Source: Hyphomicrobium sp. (lineage in GTDB: Bacteria > Pseudomonadota > Alphaproteobacteria > Rhizobiales > Hyphomicrobiaceae). Taken from it: a DNA stretch of 64,000 bases. Every line of letters begins with the position of its first letter. Position 1 is the first letter of the stretch. Both the position numbers and the translations under genes were made by a program. Shown piece by piece: positions 1 through 9,159 of this stretch. Under the pieces are notes generated by a model. The model was not told the DNA's origin. It searched no databases and saw only the letters and a list, made by a program, of their open reading frames with translations. The stretch spans positions 124,001-188,000 of the forward strand of contig JADJVG010000009.1 of the NCBI GenBank assembly GCA_016716675.1, in the 5' to 3' direction.

Positions 1-16
1 TCCACGGTGAAGCGGA

Positions 17-829
17 CTAGGCCGCGATGGATCGAGTTGGGGCGCAGTCCAGAGACGGTGATGCCGGGGCCATTGTGCACCACAAACGGAATTTCCTTAA
101 TGCGAAGACACCTAGCGCATATGAATAGATCGATTGATTGAGCAATTTCGGGAGCGCGTAATAGAAAATTCCCAATGCCAACGGCGTGAACCACATGCCG
201 ACCGCATTATGCATATAGAAGCCGGATACGGACACTTGTCCGAGGCCATATTGATACCACGGCAGAATGGCCACCACCGCAATGATGCACGTCCATAAGG
301 TGCCGCCCATCGTGTACCAGTTCGACAGGTAGATATCTTCGGTCTTCCGCTGCGCCACTGTGGCGACCAAATTCCAGGCGGTGACCACCAGGGCAGCTAG
401 AAAGATCACCCCGATCGACCATGGCCACTCGCGATACTCAAGATCACCTGCGCTGTAGCCGAGATCGAGTGCGACGGTTCCGGCAATCGCCGCCACGTTG
501 AACAACCACAACCCGATGCGAGCCATGCGTACGCTGTAGAGCGATGTGCGGCAGCTGCGTGCGGCAACGTAATACGCCAAGCCGACAAGACCGATGCTGG
601 CCCAGCCATAAAACGTTGCATTGGTGTGGATTGGCCGTAGTCGTCCGAAGGTCAACCATTCGCTGGATCCGAATTCCGGCGCTCCGAACTTATAAGCAAG
701 CACGATCCCGACGAAGGTGGAAAAGAGGAGCCATGCGACCGCTGAGATCGTGTAAGCTGAAAAGACGCGCGCCAAATCCAGATCTTCTTGATGAGGTGCG
801 ATCGAAGGATCCGCTGCCGCCGGCTGCAT
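17..829 (-). pseudogene. cbb3-type cytochrome c oxidase subunit I, N-terminal half only (truncated)
   Basis: Heme-copper oxidase subunit I of the cbb3 (CcoN) type, an inner-membrane terminal oxidase core. The 270-residue frame shows repeated hydrophobic helices, the RPIHTN block (His68, probable low-spin heme ligand) and YMHNAVG (His207, probable CuB ligand). CcoN proteins are about 480-550 residues. Here the similarity stops after the YSYALGV block near residue 241, and the last 30 residues look unrelated, so the His-His CuB pair and the later helices are missing. Another minus-strand frame stays open from about 130 to the window edge, so the break could be a frameshift or a recombination junction. 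No ccoO or ccoP is visible. The gene is probably non-functional as it stands. Confidence 0.7.
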
Positions 830-1561
830 TGCGTAAACTCCTATGGTGCGTTTCTGCTATCGGCAGTCGGTAGGAGCAAGGGGCGAGGCCGAATCGCTCG
901 CCTAAATCACCAGTCCGAATCGTTGGCGCGGACTGCGCGTGTCATGTGTGTTGAGGCGCTCTTGCGCCAATGTGTGTGTTGCGCTCGTAACCTTGGAGCT
1001 GGGCAAATATCGGTGCGCACACCATGAAACATGTATATTATATACATCGTATGGTTTTGGTGTGCATCCGCAATGGACGTGGATGTCAATCAATTACTGG
1101 TGACTGCCGTCGATGCGCGAATCTAGCGTGTCGCGCCGAATCAGAACTCTGTTGTTGCAAATGGGTAGAACTACCGATTCTCAGCAATGGTCATGGTTAT
1201 TAGATTGAAATCTGAGACGTCCGTCGAAGATATCGCGATTGTCTGCCCCCTTCAGCTTTCTGCGCAAGTTCGCCGGACGTCTCCCTTGATCATGTCGCTT
1301 TTAGACATGCGCTGACGCGCGATCCTCTCGCGAGCCATCTTAATTCGTCGATCAAGCTCAGCCGCTGCACTGGCGATGCTGTGCGACGGCGTGATGTCAT
1401 GGCGACAGGTTTGACGCTGAAGGAACGCGGATACGAAAACGCGCGGGCGTCCCACAACTCGTCAATCAGGCGCTGATGTTGGCTAGTGGAGGTGAGAACC
1501 AAAAGTTCGAACCCGTACCATCGCGCGCAGGGTTGCTGTGGCGGCTGCGCGAAAGTAAAAA
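830..1561. other. Long intergenic region without a convincing gene
   Basis: About 730 bases between the truncated oxidase gene and the tRNA. Open frames here lack ribosome sites and family resemblance, and the longest minus-strand frame simply reads through the tRNA. The region holds a 17-bp palindrome (listed separately). I could not find a clean FNR/FixK box (TTGAT-N4-ATCAA) upstream of the oxidase gene. Confidence 0.6.
1031..1047. promoter_or_regulatory. 17-bp palindrome, possible operator
   Basis: ATGTATATTATATACAT reads as two 8-base arms around a central T. It sits about 200 bases upstream of the oxidase start in a stretch much richer in A/T than its surroundings. This symmetry is typical of a dimeric repressor site. 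No regulator gene is next to it, so the binding protein is unknown. Confidence 0.4.
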
Positions 1562-1637
<76 letters not shown>

Positions 1638-1757
1638 GAACCAATTGGGAGCGGGTGGTTGCCCACCCGCGTATGTGGCCTGATAAGTCGTTCAGGCCGA
1701 AACTTCAAGGACGATCGTCACGCAATCCGCAGATCATGCCTGCGGCATTGTTTAGGC

Positions 1758-2135
1758 TTAGGCTTCCTCGTCGCCGTCGCCCGGGGGGCCGCCAATAATA
1801 TTGGCCATGTCGCCGCCTTCTTCCTCTTCCTCTTCGAGGAAGGCTTCGTCGCCGTCGGCCACTTCAGCGTCGACGCCTTCGACGTCCGCCAGGGCTTCTT
1901 CACCCTCAACGACCGGCAATTCGCCATCGGCCTCCTCGGCAATCGGCGCTTTCTTGATCTTGTTGCGGGCGGCCTTTTCCTCGGCCTGTAAGGCGGCGAG
2001 CGCCGCCGGCGACGACGCAATCACGTATTTAGCACCGCAATGCGGGCACAGAATCGGCGCCTTTTCGAGATCGTAAAAGCGCTCGTCACAACTCTGACAG
2101 GTGCGCTTCGTCCCGCGCGCTTGCTTGGTCGCCAT
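1758..2135 (-). CDS. FYDLN-acid domain protein (TIGR02300 family)
   Basis: Small 125-residue protein conserved in Alphaproteobacteria, of unknown function. The N-terminus is a zinc ribbon with Cys13/Cys16 and Cys30/Cys33 and contains the family signature RFYDL at 19-23. The C-terminal third is strongly acidic, with runs of Glu and Asp, ending GDEEA. Length and architecture match the family. It lies divergent from aroA and next to tRNA-Ala, an arrangement I recall from related Hyphomicrobiales. A nucleic-acid or transcription role has been guessed from the ribbon but is not established. Confidence 0.92.
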   Translation of the reverse strand: MATKQARGTKRTCQSCDERFYDLEKAPILCPHCGAKYVIASSPAALAALQAEEKAARNKIKKAPIAEEADGELPVVEGEEALADVEGVDAEVADGDEAFLEEEEEEGGDMANIIGGPPGDGDEEA

Positions 2136-2404
2136 AGTGTGGGCCTCAGTAAGACAATGAAAAAAGAAGGCGCCGGTCTGCCATACGTCCTGCGGCCTGT
2201 CAAAAGCAAAACAGCGGGGAACTGGGGCTGCGGCAAGGCTGCGCCGGACGAGCGAGCGAAGTGGCGTTGACAGGGGGGCGCGGGGAAGGTCTGTATCGGC
2301 GTGATTTTTCGTTGTCAGGCGGCGCGACCCGGCGTCGCGCGCCGTGTTTCAGGCACTTACCCTGAAGCCAGACCCCTAACCCAGACAGAGAGTCCGAGCC
2401 CTCC

Positions 2405-3739
2405 GTGCATACCTCAGCACCAAAGCCCTTAACGGCGCACCGCGCCGCTCGCCTAAACGGCCGCTTGCGCGTGCCCGGAGACAAGTCGATTTCGCATCGC
2501 GCCCTGATTTTCGGTGCGCTCGCGACGGGCGTCACGCGGATCCGCGGGCTGCTCGAAGCCGAGGACGTGATCAATACCGCCAAAGCCGTGACGGCGCTCG
2601 GCGCGCCCGCCAGCAAGATTGCGGACGTCTGGGAGGTTAAGGGCCGGGGCGTCGGCGGCCTGCGGCAGCCGGATGGTCCGCTGGAATTCGGCAATTCGGG
2701 CACCGGCACCCGACTCATGATGGGCGTAATCGCCGGCCACCCGATGACCGTGACCATGACGGGCGATGCCTCGCTGTCCAAGCGCCCGATGCGGCGTGTG
2801 CTCGGCCCATTGAAGCAGATGGGTCTGGAAATTCTCGACGAGGGCAAAGAGACGCTGCCGCTCGCCATGCGCGGCACCAGTGAATTGGTGCCGATCACCT
2901 ACACGCTGCCGGTGCCGTCGGCGCAAGTGAAAAGCGCCATCCTGATTGCCGGGTTGCATGCGGCCGGCGAAACCACCGTCATCGAGAAGGAAGCGACGCG
3001 CGATCATACCGAGCGCATGTTGCGGTTTTTCGGCGCTGAGGTTCGTGTCGTCCATAAAGACGGGCTAACGCACATCACGGTCAAGGGTGACGCCGAAATG
3101 CACGGCCGCGATGTGACCGTGCCGGGCGACCCGTCATCGGCAGCGTTTTTGGCTTGCGCGGCGCTCATCGTGCAAGGCTCCGATGTGACGATCGAAGGTG
3201 TGCTCGTCAACGACACGCGCATCGGCCTTTATACAACCCTGCAGGAGATGGGCGGCGACGTTACGCTTCTCAATCGCCGCGAAGACGGCGGCGAACCGAT
3301 TGCTGATATTCGCATCCGGTCATCGAAGCTCAAGGGTGTGCATGTCCCGGCAGAGCGGGCGCCGTCGATGATCGATGAATATCCGGTGCTCGCGGCCATC
3401 GCGGCGTTCGCGACCGGCGAAACACGCATGGATGGTCTTGCAGAATTGAAAGTGAAGGAAAGCGATCGCCTAGCTGCCACCGCCGCAGGCTTGCACGCGA
3501 ACGGTGTTGCGGCGCGCGTCGAAGGCGATAGCCTGATCGTCACTGGTACCGGAGCGGTGAAGGGCGGCGGCACCGTTCAAACGCATCTCGATCACCGCAT
3601 TGCCATGGCGTTTCTGACCATGGGGCTGGCCAGCGACCAGCCCGTCACCGTCGATGATACGGCGATGATCGCAACAAGTTTCCCGGAATTTCGCGGCTTG
3701 ATGGAGCAGCTCGGCGCGCGCTACGGGGAGCAGGCATAA
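2405..3739 (+). CDS. aroA: 3-phosphoshikimate 1-carboxyvinyltransferase (EPSP synthase), class II
   Basis: Joins phosphoenolpyruvate to shikimate-3-phosphate in the cytosolic shikimate pathway. The 444-residue protein starts at a GTG. It has the PGDKSISHRA block at 24-33, GNSGTGTR at 96-103, a DPSSAAF block, RAPSMIDEYP and LKVKESDRL, all characteristic. The overall sequence is of the class II (Agrobacterium CP4-like) type. At the position where CP4 carries Ala100, which confers glyphosate tolerance, this protein has Gly99. The TAA stop overlaps the ATG of the next gene by one base (TAATG), which implies translational coupling to the kinase fusion. Confidence 0.96.
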   Translation: MHTSAPKPLTAHRAARLNGRLRVPGDKSISHRALIFGALATGVTRIRGLLEAEDVINTAKAVTALGAPASKIADVWEVKGRGVGGLRQPDGPLEFGNSGTGTRLMMGVIAGHPMTVTMTGDASLSKRPMRRVLGPLKQMGLEILDEGKETLPLAMRGTSELVPITYTLPVPSAQVKSAILIAGLHAAGETTVIEKEATRDHTERMLRFFGAEVRVVHKDGLTHITVKGDAEMHGRDVTVPGDPSSAAFLACAALIVQGSDVTIEGVLVNDTRIGLYTTLQEMGGDVTLLNRREDGGEPIADIRIRSSKLKGVHVPAERAPSMIDEYPVLAAIAAFATGETRMDGLAELKVKESDRLAATAAGLHANGVAARVEGDSLIVTGTGAVKGGGTVQTHLDHRIAMAFLTMGLASDQPVTVDDTAMIATSFPEFRGLMEQLGARYGEQA

Positions 3740-4776
3740 TGCTGAATTTCGTGACGTTCATGGAGTGCCTGAACGCGCCGAACAGCACCTGTATGACGTC
3801 GCCGGGCGTTCTGGCGCCGGTCGTTCTCACGCTCATGCTGGTCGGAGCCGGCGCGCTGTTGGCGCGGCGCGATCGCAAGCGCTTTCGCGTGCTGCGCTCA
3901 CGTGGCATCTGGGGAACGTTCCTGATCCTCGCCTACAGCGTGATCGTGCTCGCTTATTTCTTCCTATTTTCGCCGGACGCGGTCATGGGCGCCGCTCAAT
4001 CCGACATAGAAAACGGATTCTGGATCACGGCCGTCCTTTTGTGCGGCATCGGCATTGCCGGACTGGTTGGCATGTTGGGCTTTGCGCTCGGCGGCTGGCT
4101 TGTCAAAAAGAAGAAGCCTGCGTCTTCGTCTGCGACAATGGCCAACCGTCTGGTCATCGCGATCGACGGACCGGCCGCATCCGGCAAGGGCACGGTCGCC
4201 AAGCGTATCGCCCAGCATTACGGCTTGCCGTGTCTCGATACCGGGTTGCTGTACCGCGCGGTGGCGCGCGATTGTGTTGCTAACGGTGCCGCCCTTGAAG
4301 ACGAGGTCGCGGCAACGGCGGCAGCTCGAGCACTCGACGCCGCAACACTCGATGACCCGAATTTGCGCGGTCCGGCAGCGGGCGACGCTGCCTCCATCGT
4401 CGCGAAAATGCCGGGTGTGCGCGCGGCGTTGCTGGACTATCAGCGCCGCTTTGCAAGCCAGCCGGGTGGCGCCGTTTTGGATGGCCGCGATATCGGCACG
4501 GTTATTTGCCCGAACGCTGATGTGAAAATGTTCGTCACCGCGACGGCTGAAGAGCGCGCCCGCCGCCGCCATCTGGAACATCAAGCGCGCGGCGAGGATA
4601 TCTCTTACGACATGGTGCTGACCGATATTCGCCGTCGCGATGAACGCGATTCCGCCCGCAACGTCGCGCCGCTCGAAGCCGCTGCCGATGCGATCACGCT
4701 CGATACGACGACGCTCAACGCTGATGCGGCATTTGCGGCGGCACTCGAGATTATTGCTGCCAAACGCAAAACCTGA
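3739..4776 (+). CDS. cmk: Cytidylate kinase with an N-terminal three-helix membrane domain (fusion)
   Basis: Residues 134-345 are a complete (d)CMP kinase, which phosphorylates CMP/dCMP with ATP: MANRLVIAIDGPAASGKGT with its P-loop, the LDTGLLYRA block, and DGRDIGTV. Upstream and in the same frame, with no stop, lie about 130 residues containing three probable membrane helices (about 22-42, 57-78, 94-121) followed by KKKK. The usual Cmk is 210-230 residues, matching an internal ATG at 4138, but no good Shine-Dalgarno precedes that ATG, while the upstream ATG overlaps the aroA stop. So either the kinase is membrane-anchored, or a separate small membrane protein lost its stop. The kinase function is secure; the fusion is what the sequence reads. 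Confidence 0.85.
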   Translation: MLNFVTFMECLNAPNSTCMTSPGVLAPVVLTLMLVGAGALLARRDRKRFRVLRSRGIWGTFLILAYSVIVLAYFFLFSPDAVMGAAQSDIENGFWITAVLLCGIGIAGLVGMLGFALGGWLVKKKKPASSSATMANRLVIAIDGPAASGKGTVAKRIAQHYGLPCLDTGLLYRAVARDCVANGAALEDEVAATAAARALDAATLDDPNLRGPAAGDAASIVAKMPGVRAALLDYQRRFASQPGGAVLDGRDIGTVICPNADVKMFVTATAEERARRRHLEHQARGEDISYDMVLTDIRRRDERDSARNVAPLEAAADAITLDTTTLNADAAFAAALEIIAAKRKT

Positions 4777-5485
4777 CGCGCCATAAGCCGCCGGGGAGCT
4801 TTGCAGCTCCCGAGCGGTCAGTACCTTGCGGCACCTGGCGGACGCTGGTGCATCCGTGTCTTCTGAAAACGCTCTGGTTTTGCCAGGGTTCCCTGCGCTG
4901 GCGATGGCTTTTTCTTATGACCCATCGATGCGGCCGGCCGGAGTCGCGTCATTCCGGCCGGAAAATGTGGGTTTTTGTCGGTTTAGGCATATTCGACCGG
5001 CGGCAAAGCCAATAAATCCGGGCGATTGGGCTTGCGGGGTTGCCGTCCGTTCGGTATATGCAGCGCATTCGACGCCACTGTCGGATGATCACGAGGAAGA
5101 TCGGCCGGTTGGTCCTGCGAAACGCGGGATCGAATTCTTAACCGGCAGGGCAGCACGCCCATCACGGTGGCATCAACGCAATCCAGAAATCCGGCCTTTG
5201 ACGGTACGACGAGCTGCGTTGAGCGGCGCGTAACCGCTATGGGCCGAAACCGATACAAAAAACGTCATCCCCGCGAACGTGGGGGTCCGTTCAAGTATCC
5301 GTCGGAACGCTCATTGCTGGCTCGCACGGAACCCCACGTTCGCGGGGATGACGAAAACGAGAAGCAGCGGGCTGTGACGATGCCCTTCGTTATTGCTTTA
5401 ACCGCCCGCGTTCACGCGTGGGCCTCAACCGCGCTTTCCGGCAGGCTCCCCAGGGAACCAGGACGGCGCAAACAAAGGACTCTGA
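4777..5485. other. Intergenic region upstream of rpsA
   Basis: About 700 bases without a credible gene. A 7-bp hairpin (GGGAGCT/AGCTCCC, 4794-4811) lies just after the kinase stop but has no T tract. A 28-bp inverted repeat occupies 5263-5353 (listed separately). The ribosome site AAAGGA lies just before rpsA. Confidence 0.6.
5263..5353. repeat. Palindromic intergenic repeat, 28-bp arms
   Basis: Arms at 5263-5290 and 5326-5353 are inverted copies with one mismatch, separated by 35 bases. Each begins CGTCATCCCCGCGAACGTGG when read inward. Elements beginning CGTCATCCCCGCG are common extragenic palindromes in proteobacteria. It lies between the kinase gene and rpsA and could form a long cruciform or RNA hairpin in the rpsA leader. 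Confidence 0.8.
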
Positions 5486-7204
5486 ATGTCGACTGCTACT
5501 AGTAAAGACTACTCGCCGAGCATGGAAGATTTCGCATCTCTTCTGGCTGAAAGCCTCGCCAAGGACGACCTTTTTGAAGGTAGCGTCGTTAAGGGCAAGG
5601 TCGTTTCGATCGTCAAGGACATGGCTGTCATCGACGTCGGCCTGAAGATGGAAGGCCGCGTTGCGGTCAAGGAATTCTCGTCGCCCGGCAAGCCCGACAT
5701 CAAGGTCGGCGATACGGTCGAAGTTTACCTGGAGCGCGTCGAGAATGCGCTCGGTGAAGCCGTTCTCTCGCGCGACAAGGCGCGGCGTGAAGAAAGCTGG
5801 ACCCGCCTCGAGCGTCTGCACGAGAAGGGCGAGAAGGTTACAGGCGTGATCTTCAACAAGGTCAAGGGCGGCTTCACGGTTGACCTCGACGGCGCCGTGG
5901 CGTTCTTGCCGGGCTCGCAGGTTGATATTCGTCCGGTACGCGATATCGGGCCGCTGATGCATCAGCCGCAGCCGTTCCAGATCCTGAAAATGGATCGCCG
6001 CCGCGGCAACATCGTCGTGTCGCGCCGTTCCGTGCTCGAAGAAAGCCGCGCCGAACAGCGCACAGAAATCGTCGCCCGCTTGGCCGAAAACCAGGTCATC
6101 GACGGCGTCGTCAAGAACATCACCGATTACGGTGCGTTCATCGATCTCGGCGGCATCGACGGCCTGCTGCATGTCACCGACATGGCATGGCGCCGCGTCA
6201 ATCATCCGAGCGAGATCGTCAACGTCGGCGATACCGTGAAGGTGCAGATCATCCGCATCAACTCGGATACGCAGCGTATTTCGCTGGGTATGAAGCAGCT
6301 TCAGTCGGACCCGTGGTCAGCCATCGCCGAAAAGTATCCGGTTGGCGCCAAGATCAAGGGCACGGTCACGAACATCGCTGACTACGGCGCGTTCGTCGAA
6401 CTCGAGCCCGGCGTCGAAGGCCTGATCCACGTCTCGGAAATGAGCTGGACCAAGAAGAACACGCACCCTGGCAAGATCGTCTCGACCAGCCAGCAGGTGG
6501 AAGTTCAGGTTCTAGAAGTCGATCCGCAGAAGCGCCGCATCTCGCTTGGCCTCAAGCAGACCCAGGAAAATCCGTGGGATTCGTTCCTCACGCAGCATCC
6601 GAAGGGTTCGACGGTTGAAGGCCCGATCCGTAACATCACGGAATTCGGTCTGTTCATCGGTCTCGATAACGGCGTTGACGGTATGGTTCACTTGTCGGAT
6701 CTCGACTGGCAGAAGCCGGGCGACGAAGCCATCAAGGACTACAAGAAGGGCGACACCGTTAAGGCCGTCGTGCTCGACGTCGATGGTTCGAAGGAACGCA
6801 TCTCGCTGGGCATCAAGCAGCTCTCGGGCGATCCCGTCGATGCGATGGGCAAGTTCAAGAAGGGTGACACAGTCACCTGCACCGTCACCGCGGTTCAGGA
6901 GGGCGGCGTCGAAGTCAAGGTTGCGGACAGCGATCTGGTGGCCTTCATCAAGCGTTCGGATCTCTCGCGTGACCGTGCCGAGCAGCGCCCAGAGCGCTTC
7001 AACGTCGGTGACAAGGTCGATGCGGCGGTGCTCACCGTCGATAAGGCCGCGCGCCGCTTGACGGTGTCGATCAAGCAGCTTGAAATCGCCGAAGAGAAGC
7101 AGGCCGTTGCGCAGTTCGGTTCGTCCGACTCGGGCGCCTCGCTGGGCGATATCTTCAAGGCCGCGATCAAGAAGCGCGAATCCTCGGACGATACTGCAGA
7201 GTAA
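5486..7204 (+). CDS. rpsA: 30S ribosomal protein S1
   Basis: 572-residue mRNA-binding ribosomal protein that helps recruit and unfold mRNA at initiation. Six S1/OB-fold repeats can be followed: the first two are more divergent, then clear copies with the DYGAFIDLGG / DYGAFVELEPG / EFGLFIGLDNG strand pattern, and a final KKGDTVTCTVTAV copy. Length is normal for Alphaproteobacteria. The ATG is preceded by AAAGGA at a good distance. It follows cmk, as in many bacteria, and is closed by a strong terminator. Confidence 0.97.
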   Translation: MSTATSKDYSPSMEDFASLLAESLAKDDLFEGSVVKGKVVSIVKDMAVIDVGLKMEGRVAVKEFSSPGKPDIKVGDTVEVYLERVENALGEAVLSRDKARREESWTRLERLHEKGEKVTGVIFNKVKGGFTVDLDGAVAFLPGSQVDIRPVRDIGPLMHQPQPFQILKMDRRRGNIVVSRRSVLEESRAEQRTEIVARLAENQVIDGVVKNITDYGAFIDLGGIDGLLHVTDMAWRRVNHPSEIVNVGDTVKVQIIRINSDTQRISLGMKQLQSDPWSAIAEKYPVGAKIKGTVTNIADYGAFVELEPGVEGLIHVSEMSWTKKNTHPGKIVSTSQQVEVQVLEVDPQKRRISLGLKQTQENPWDSFLTQHPKGSTVEGPIRNITEFGLFIGLDNGVDGMVHLSDLDWQKPGDEAIKDYKKGDTVKAVVLDVDGSKERISLGIKQLSGDPVDAMGKFKKGDTVTCTVTAVQEGGVEVKVADSDLVAFIKRSDLSRDRAEQRPERFNVGDKVDAAVLTVDKAARRLTVSIKQLEIAEEKQAVAQFGSSDSGASLGDIFKAAIKKRESSDDTAE

Positions 7205-7232
7205 CTGCAACTCGTTCGATCGTCAGACCATT

Positions 7233-7276
7233 AGTAAGCGCGCGGCCGGGCAACCAGCCGCGCGCTTACTCTTTTT
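7233..7276 (+). terminator. Rho-independent terminator after rpsA
   Basis: Perfect 14-bp stem at 7233-7246 and 7257-7270, loop of 10, followed by CTTTTTT. It lies 29 bases after the rpsA stop and separates rpsA from sppA. Confidence 0.92.
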
Positions 7277-7408
7277 TGGCCGAACCATGGGGAAAGCGTT
7301 GCTGGCGGCCCAAACCTTGCCTAACGGTATGTCTACGATAACATTTCCGAGCCACCGATCCCCCGATTGAACGGCAATTGCCGGCTCTGAACCCCGCAAG
7401 AGGCCCCT

Positions 7409-8368
7409 ATGCTTGAAACAGAAACCGTCCTCGACCGCCGCCGATTGCGCCGCTCTGTCTCGTTCTGGCGCGCCGCCGGCATCGCCGGGTTGGCGCTGGC
7501 AGCCGGTGCGCTGGTCTTTAGCGGCGATAAACTCGCGACGCTCTCGGGCCAAAAGCAGATCGCCCGCATCGCCATCGAAGGCACGATCAGCGAAAGCCGC
7601 GATCAGCTGAAAATGCTGAAAGAGATTGCCAAGGCCGAAAACGTGTCGGGCGTTCTGCTCTACGTCAACAGCCCTGGCGGCACAACGACCGGCGGCGAAG
7701 CGCTCTACGAAGGCTTGCGCGAGATTTCCAAAAAGAAGCCGATCGTTGCGCAATTCGGCACGGTGGCGGCGTCCGCCGGCTATATCGTCGGCCTTGGCAC
7801 AGACCATATCGTGGCGCGCGGCAACACCATTACCGGCTCGGTCGGCGTGATCGTCCAGTGGCCTGAATTTGTTCAGTTGCTGGATAAGGTTGGCGTCAAG
7901 GTGAACGAGGTTAAGAGCGGTCCGCTCAAAGCGTCGCCGTCACCGTTCGAAACCCTGGACGAAGGTGGCCGCAAGGTCGCCGAGGGTATGGTGAGTGATG
8001 GTTTCAAGTGGTTCCTGTCGCTCGTCGAGCAGCGGCGCGGCGTCAAGCCGGCCGATATTCCGGGCCTGACCGACGGGCGGATCTTCTCCGGGCGTGAAGC
8101 CCTCGAAGCCAAGCTGATCGATGAAATTGGCGGCGAGGACGAGGCGGTTGCCTGGCTCAAGGATGTTAAGAAGATCGACCAAGACGCCGAACTCGTCGAT
8201 TGGAAGCCGGAATCCTCCTCCGGCACCTTCGGTTTTGGCGCCATGGCGGTAGATCTCACGGGCAAAATGTTCGGCGCTGGGGCGGGCCAAATCGCACAAG
8301 CCCTGTTCGGAGAGCGCTCGATCGGTCTTGACGGTCTGCTTTCTGTTTGGCATCCTTCTGATAAATAA
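7409..8368 (+). CDS. sppA: Signal peptide peptidase SppA (S49 family)
   Basis: Inner-membrane serine protease that degrades cleaved signal peptides. The 319-residue protein has one N-terminal membrane helix (about 20-38) and a single S49 domain. The nucleophile is Ser122 in TVAASAGYIV and the general base is Lys174 in SGPLKASPSPF; YVNSPGG at 85-91 is the oxyanion block. This is the short single-domain form, about half the E. coli 67-kDa protein and normal for Alphaproteobacteria. It is followed by ihfB after 32 bases. Confidence 0.93.
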   Translation: MLETETVLDRRRLRRSVSFWRAAGIAGLALAAGALVFSGDKLATLSGQKQIARIAIEGTISESRDQLKMLKEIAKAENVSGVLLYVNSPGGTTTGGEALYEGLREISKKKPIVAQFGTVAASAGYIVGLGTDHIVARGNTITGSVGVIVQWPEFVQLLDKVGVKVNEVKSGPLKASPSPFETLDEGGRKVAEGMVSDGFKWFLSLVEQRRGVKPADIPGLTDGRIFSGREALEAKLIDEIGGEDEAVAWLKDVKKIDQDAELVDWKPESSSGTFGFGAMAVDLTGKMFGAGAGQIAQALFGERSIGLDGLLSVWHPSDK

Positions 8369-8400
8369 AGAAAAATGATCGCCATGCTGGGGAGCGAGAC

Positions 8401-8694
8401 GTGATCAAATCAGAACTCGTGCAAAAAATCGCTACAACCAACCCACATCTCTATCATCGCGATGTGGAGCGTATCGTGAATGTCATCTTCGATGAAATCG
8501 TCGATGCACTCGCGCGTGGCGACCGGGTGGAGTTGCGTGGCTTCGGCGCGTTTACGGTCAAGCATCGCGCTGCGCGCCAGGGCCGCAACCCGCGCACCGG
8601 CACAACGGTTTCGGTCGCCGAAAAATTTGTGCCATTCTTCAAGACCGGCAAAGAGTTGCGCGACCGGTTGAATAAAGTGAAGAGCCAGCACTGA
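8401..8694 (+). CDS. ihfB: Integration host factor subunit beta
   Basis: 97-residue DNA-bending protein that forms a heterodimer with IhfA and shapes nucleoid structure, recombination and sigma54 promoters. It shows the HU/IHF fold signature GFGAFTVKHRAARQGRNPRTG with the intercalating Pro in the beta arm. The start is GTG, preceded by GGGGAGCGA. Context rpsA-sppA-ihfB-lapA is common in this group. Confidence 0.95.
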   Translation: MIKSELVQKIATTNPHLYHRDVERIVNVIFDEIVDALARGDRVELRGFGAFTVKHRAARQGRNPRTGTTVSVAEKFVPFFKTGKELRDRLNKVKSQH

Positions 8695-8777
8695 GGCCGA
8701 GTGCTACGTTTGAGCCGTGTCGCCGCAATGTCGGCGGACGGTTTCGCGCAGGTGTTTTAAGAGTCATGAGGTGACCC

Positions 8778-9125
8778 GTGTTGAGGCGTGTGCTGTCATT
8801 GTTGATCGCTTTTCCGCTCGGTGCGGCGCTTGTTGCGATTGCCGTATCGAACCGGCATCCCGTCCAGTTGATCCTTGATCCGTTCCGGCCCGAGACGCCG
8901 GCATTGTCCGTGCAGCTTCCGTTTTATGCCTATCTTATCGGGGCGCTGGTGATCGGCGTGATCCTTGGCGGCATGGCGACGTGGATGGGACAAAGCCGCT
9001 GGCGGCGCACGGCCCGTACACAAGGCCAGCGCGCCCAGCGGTTCCAGGCTGAAGCTGATCGTTTGGCGCGCGAGCGTGATGCGAACATCAGCACGTCGAA
9101 GTCGCTGGCGATTGCCGGGCGATGA
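8778..9125 (+). CDS. lapA: LapA domain (DUF1049) membrane protein
   Basis: 115-residue inner-membrane protein. Two hydrophobic helices (about 4-22 and 42-65) are followed by a basic coiled tail with RWRRTARTQGQRAQRFQAEA, the LapA/YciS pattern. In E. coli the homologue works with LapB (YciM) on lipopolysaccharide synthesis control; no LapB-like gene is adjacent here. The start is GTG, and the position after ihfB is conserved in many proteobacteria. Confidence 0.85.
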   Translation: MLRRVLSLLIAFPLGAALVAIAVSNRHPVQLILDPFRPETPALSVQLPFYAYLIGALVIGVILGGMATWMGQSRWRRTARTQGQRAQRFQAEADRLARERDANISTSKSLAIAGR

Positions 9126-9159
9126 GCCGTTCGCTCCGATATCATAAGGTGATGGCACT

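Noticed and set aside
830..1000. FNR/FixK box upstream of the oxidase gene
   Set aside because: TTGAGGCGCTCTTGCGCCAA is an imperfect hairpin without the TTGAT-N4-ATCAA spacing.
4826..5233. Plus-strand open frame of 135 codons after cmk
   Set aside because: No ribosome site, no family resemblance, and it lies in GC-rich DNA where chance frames are long.
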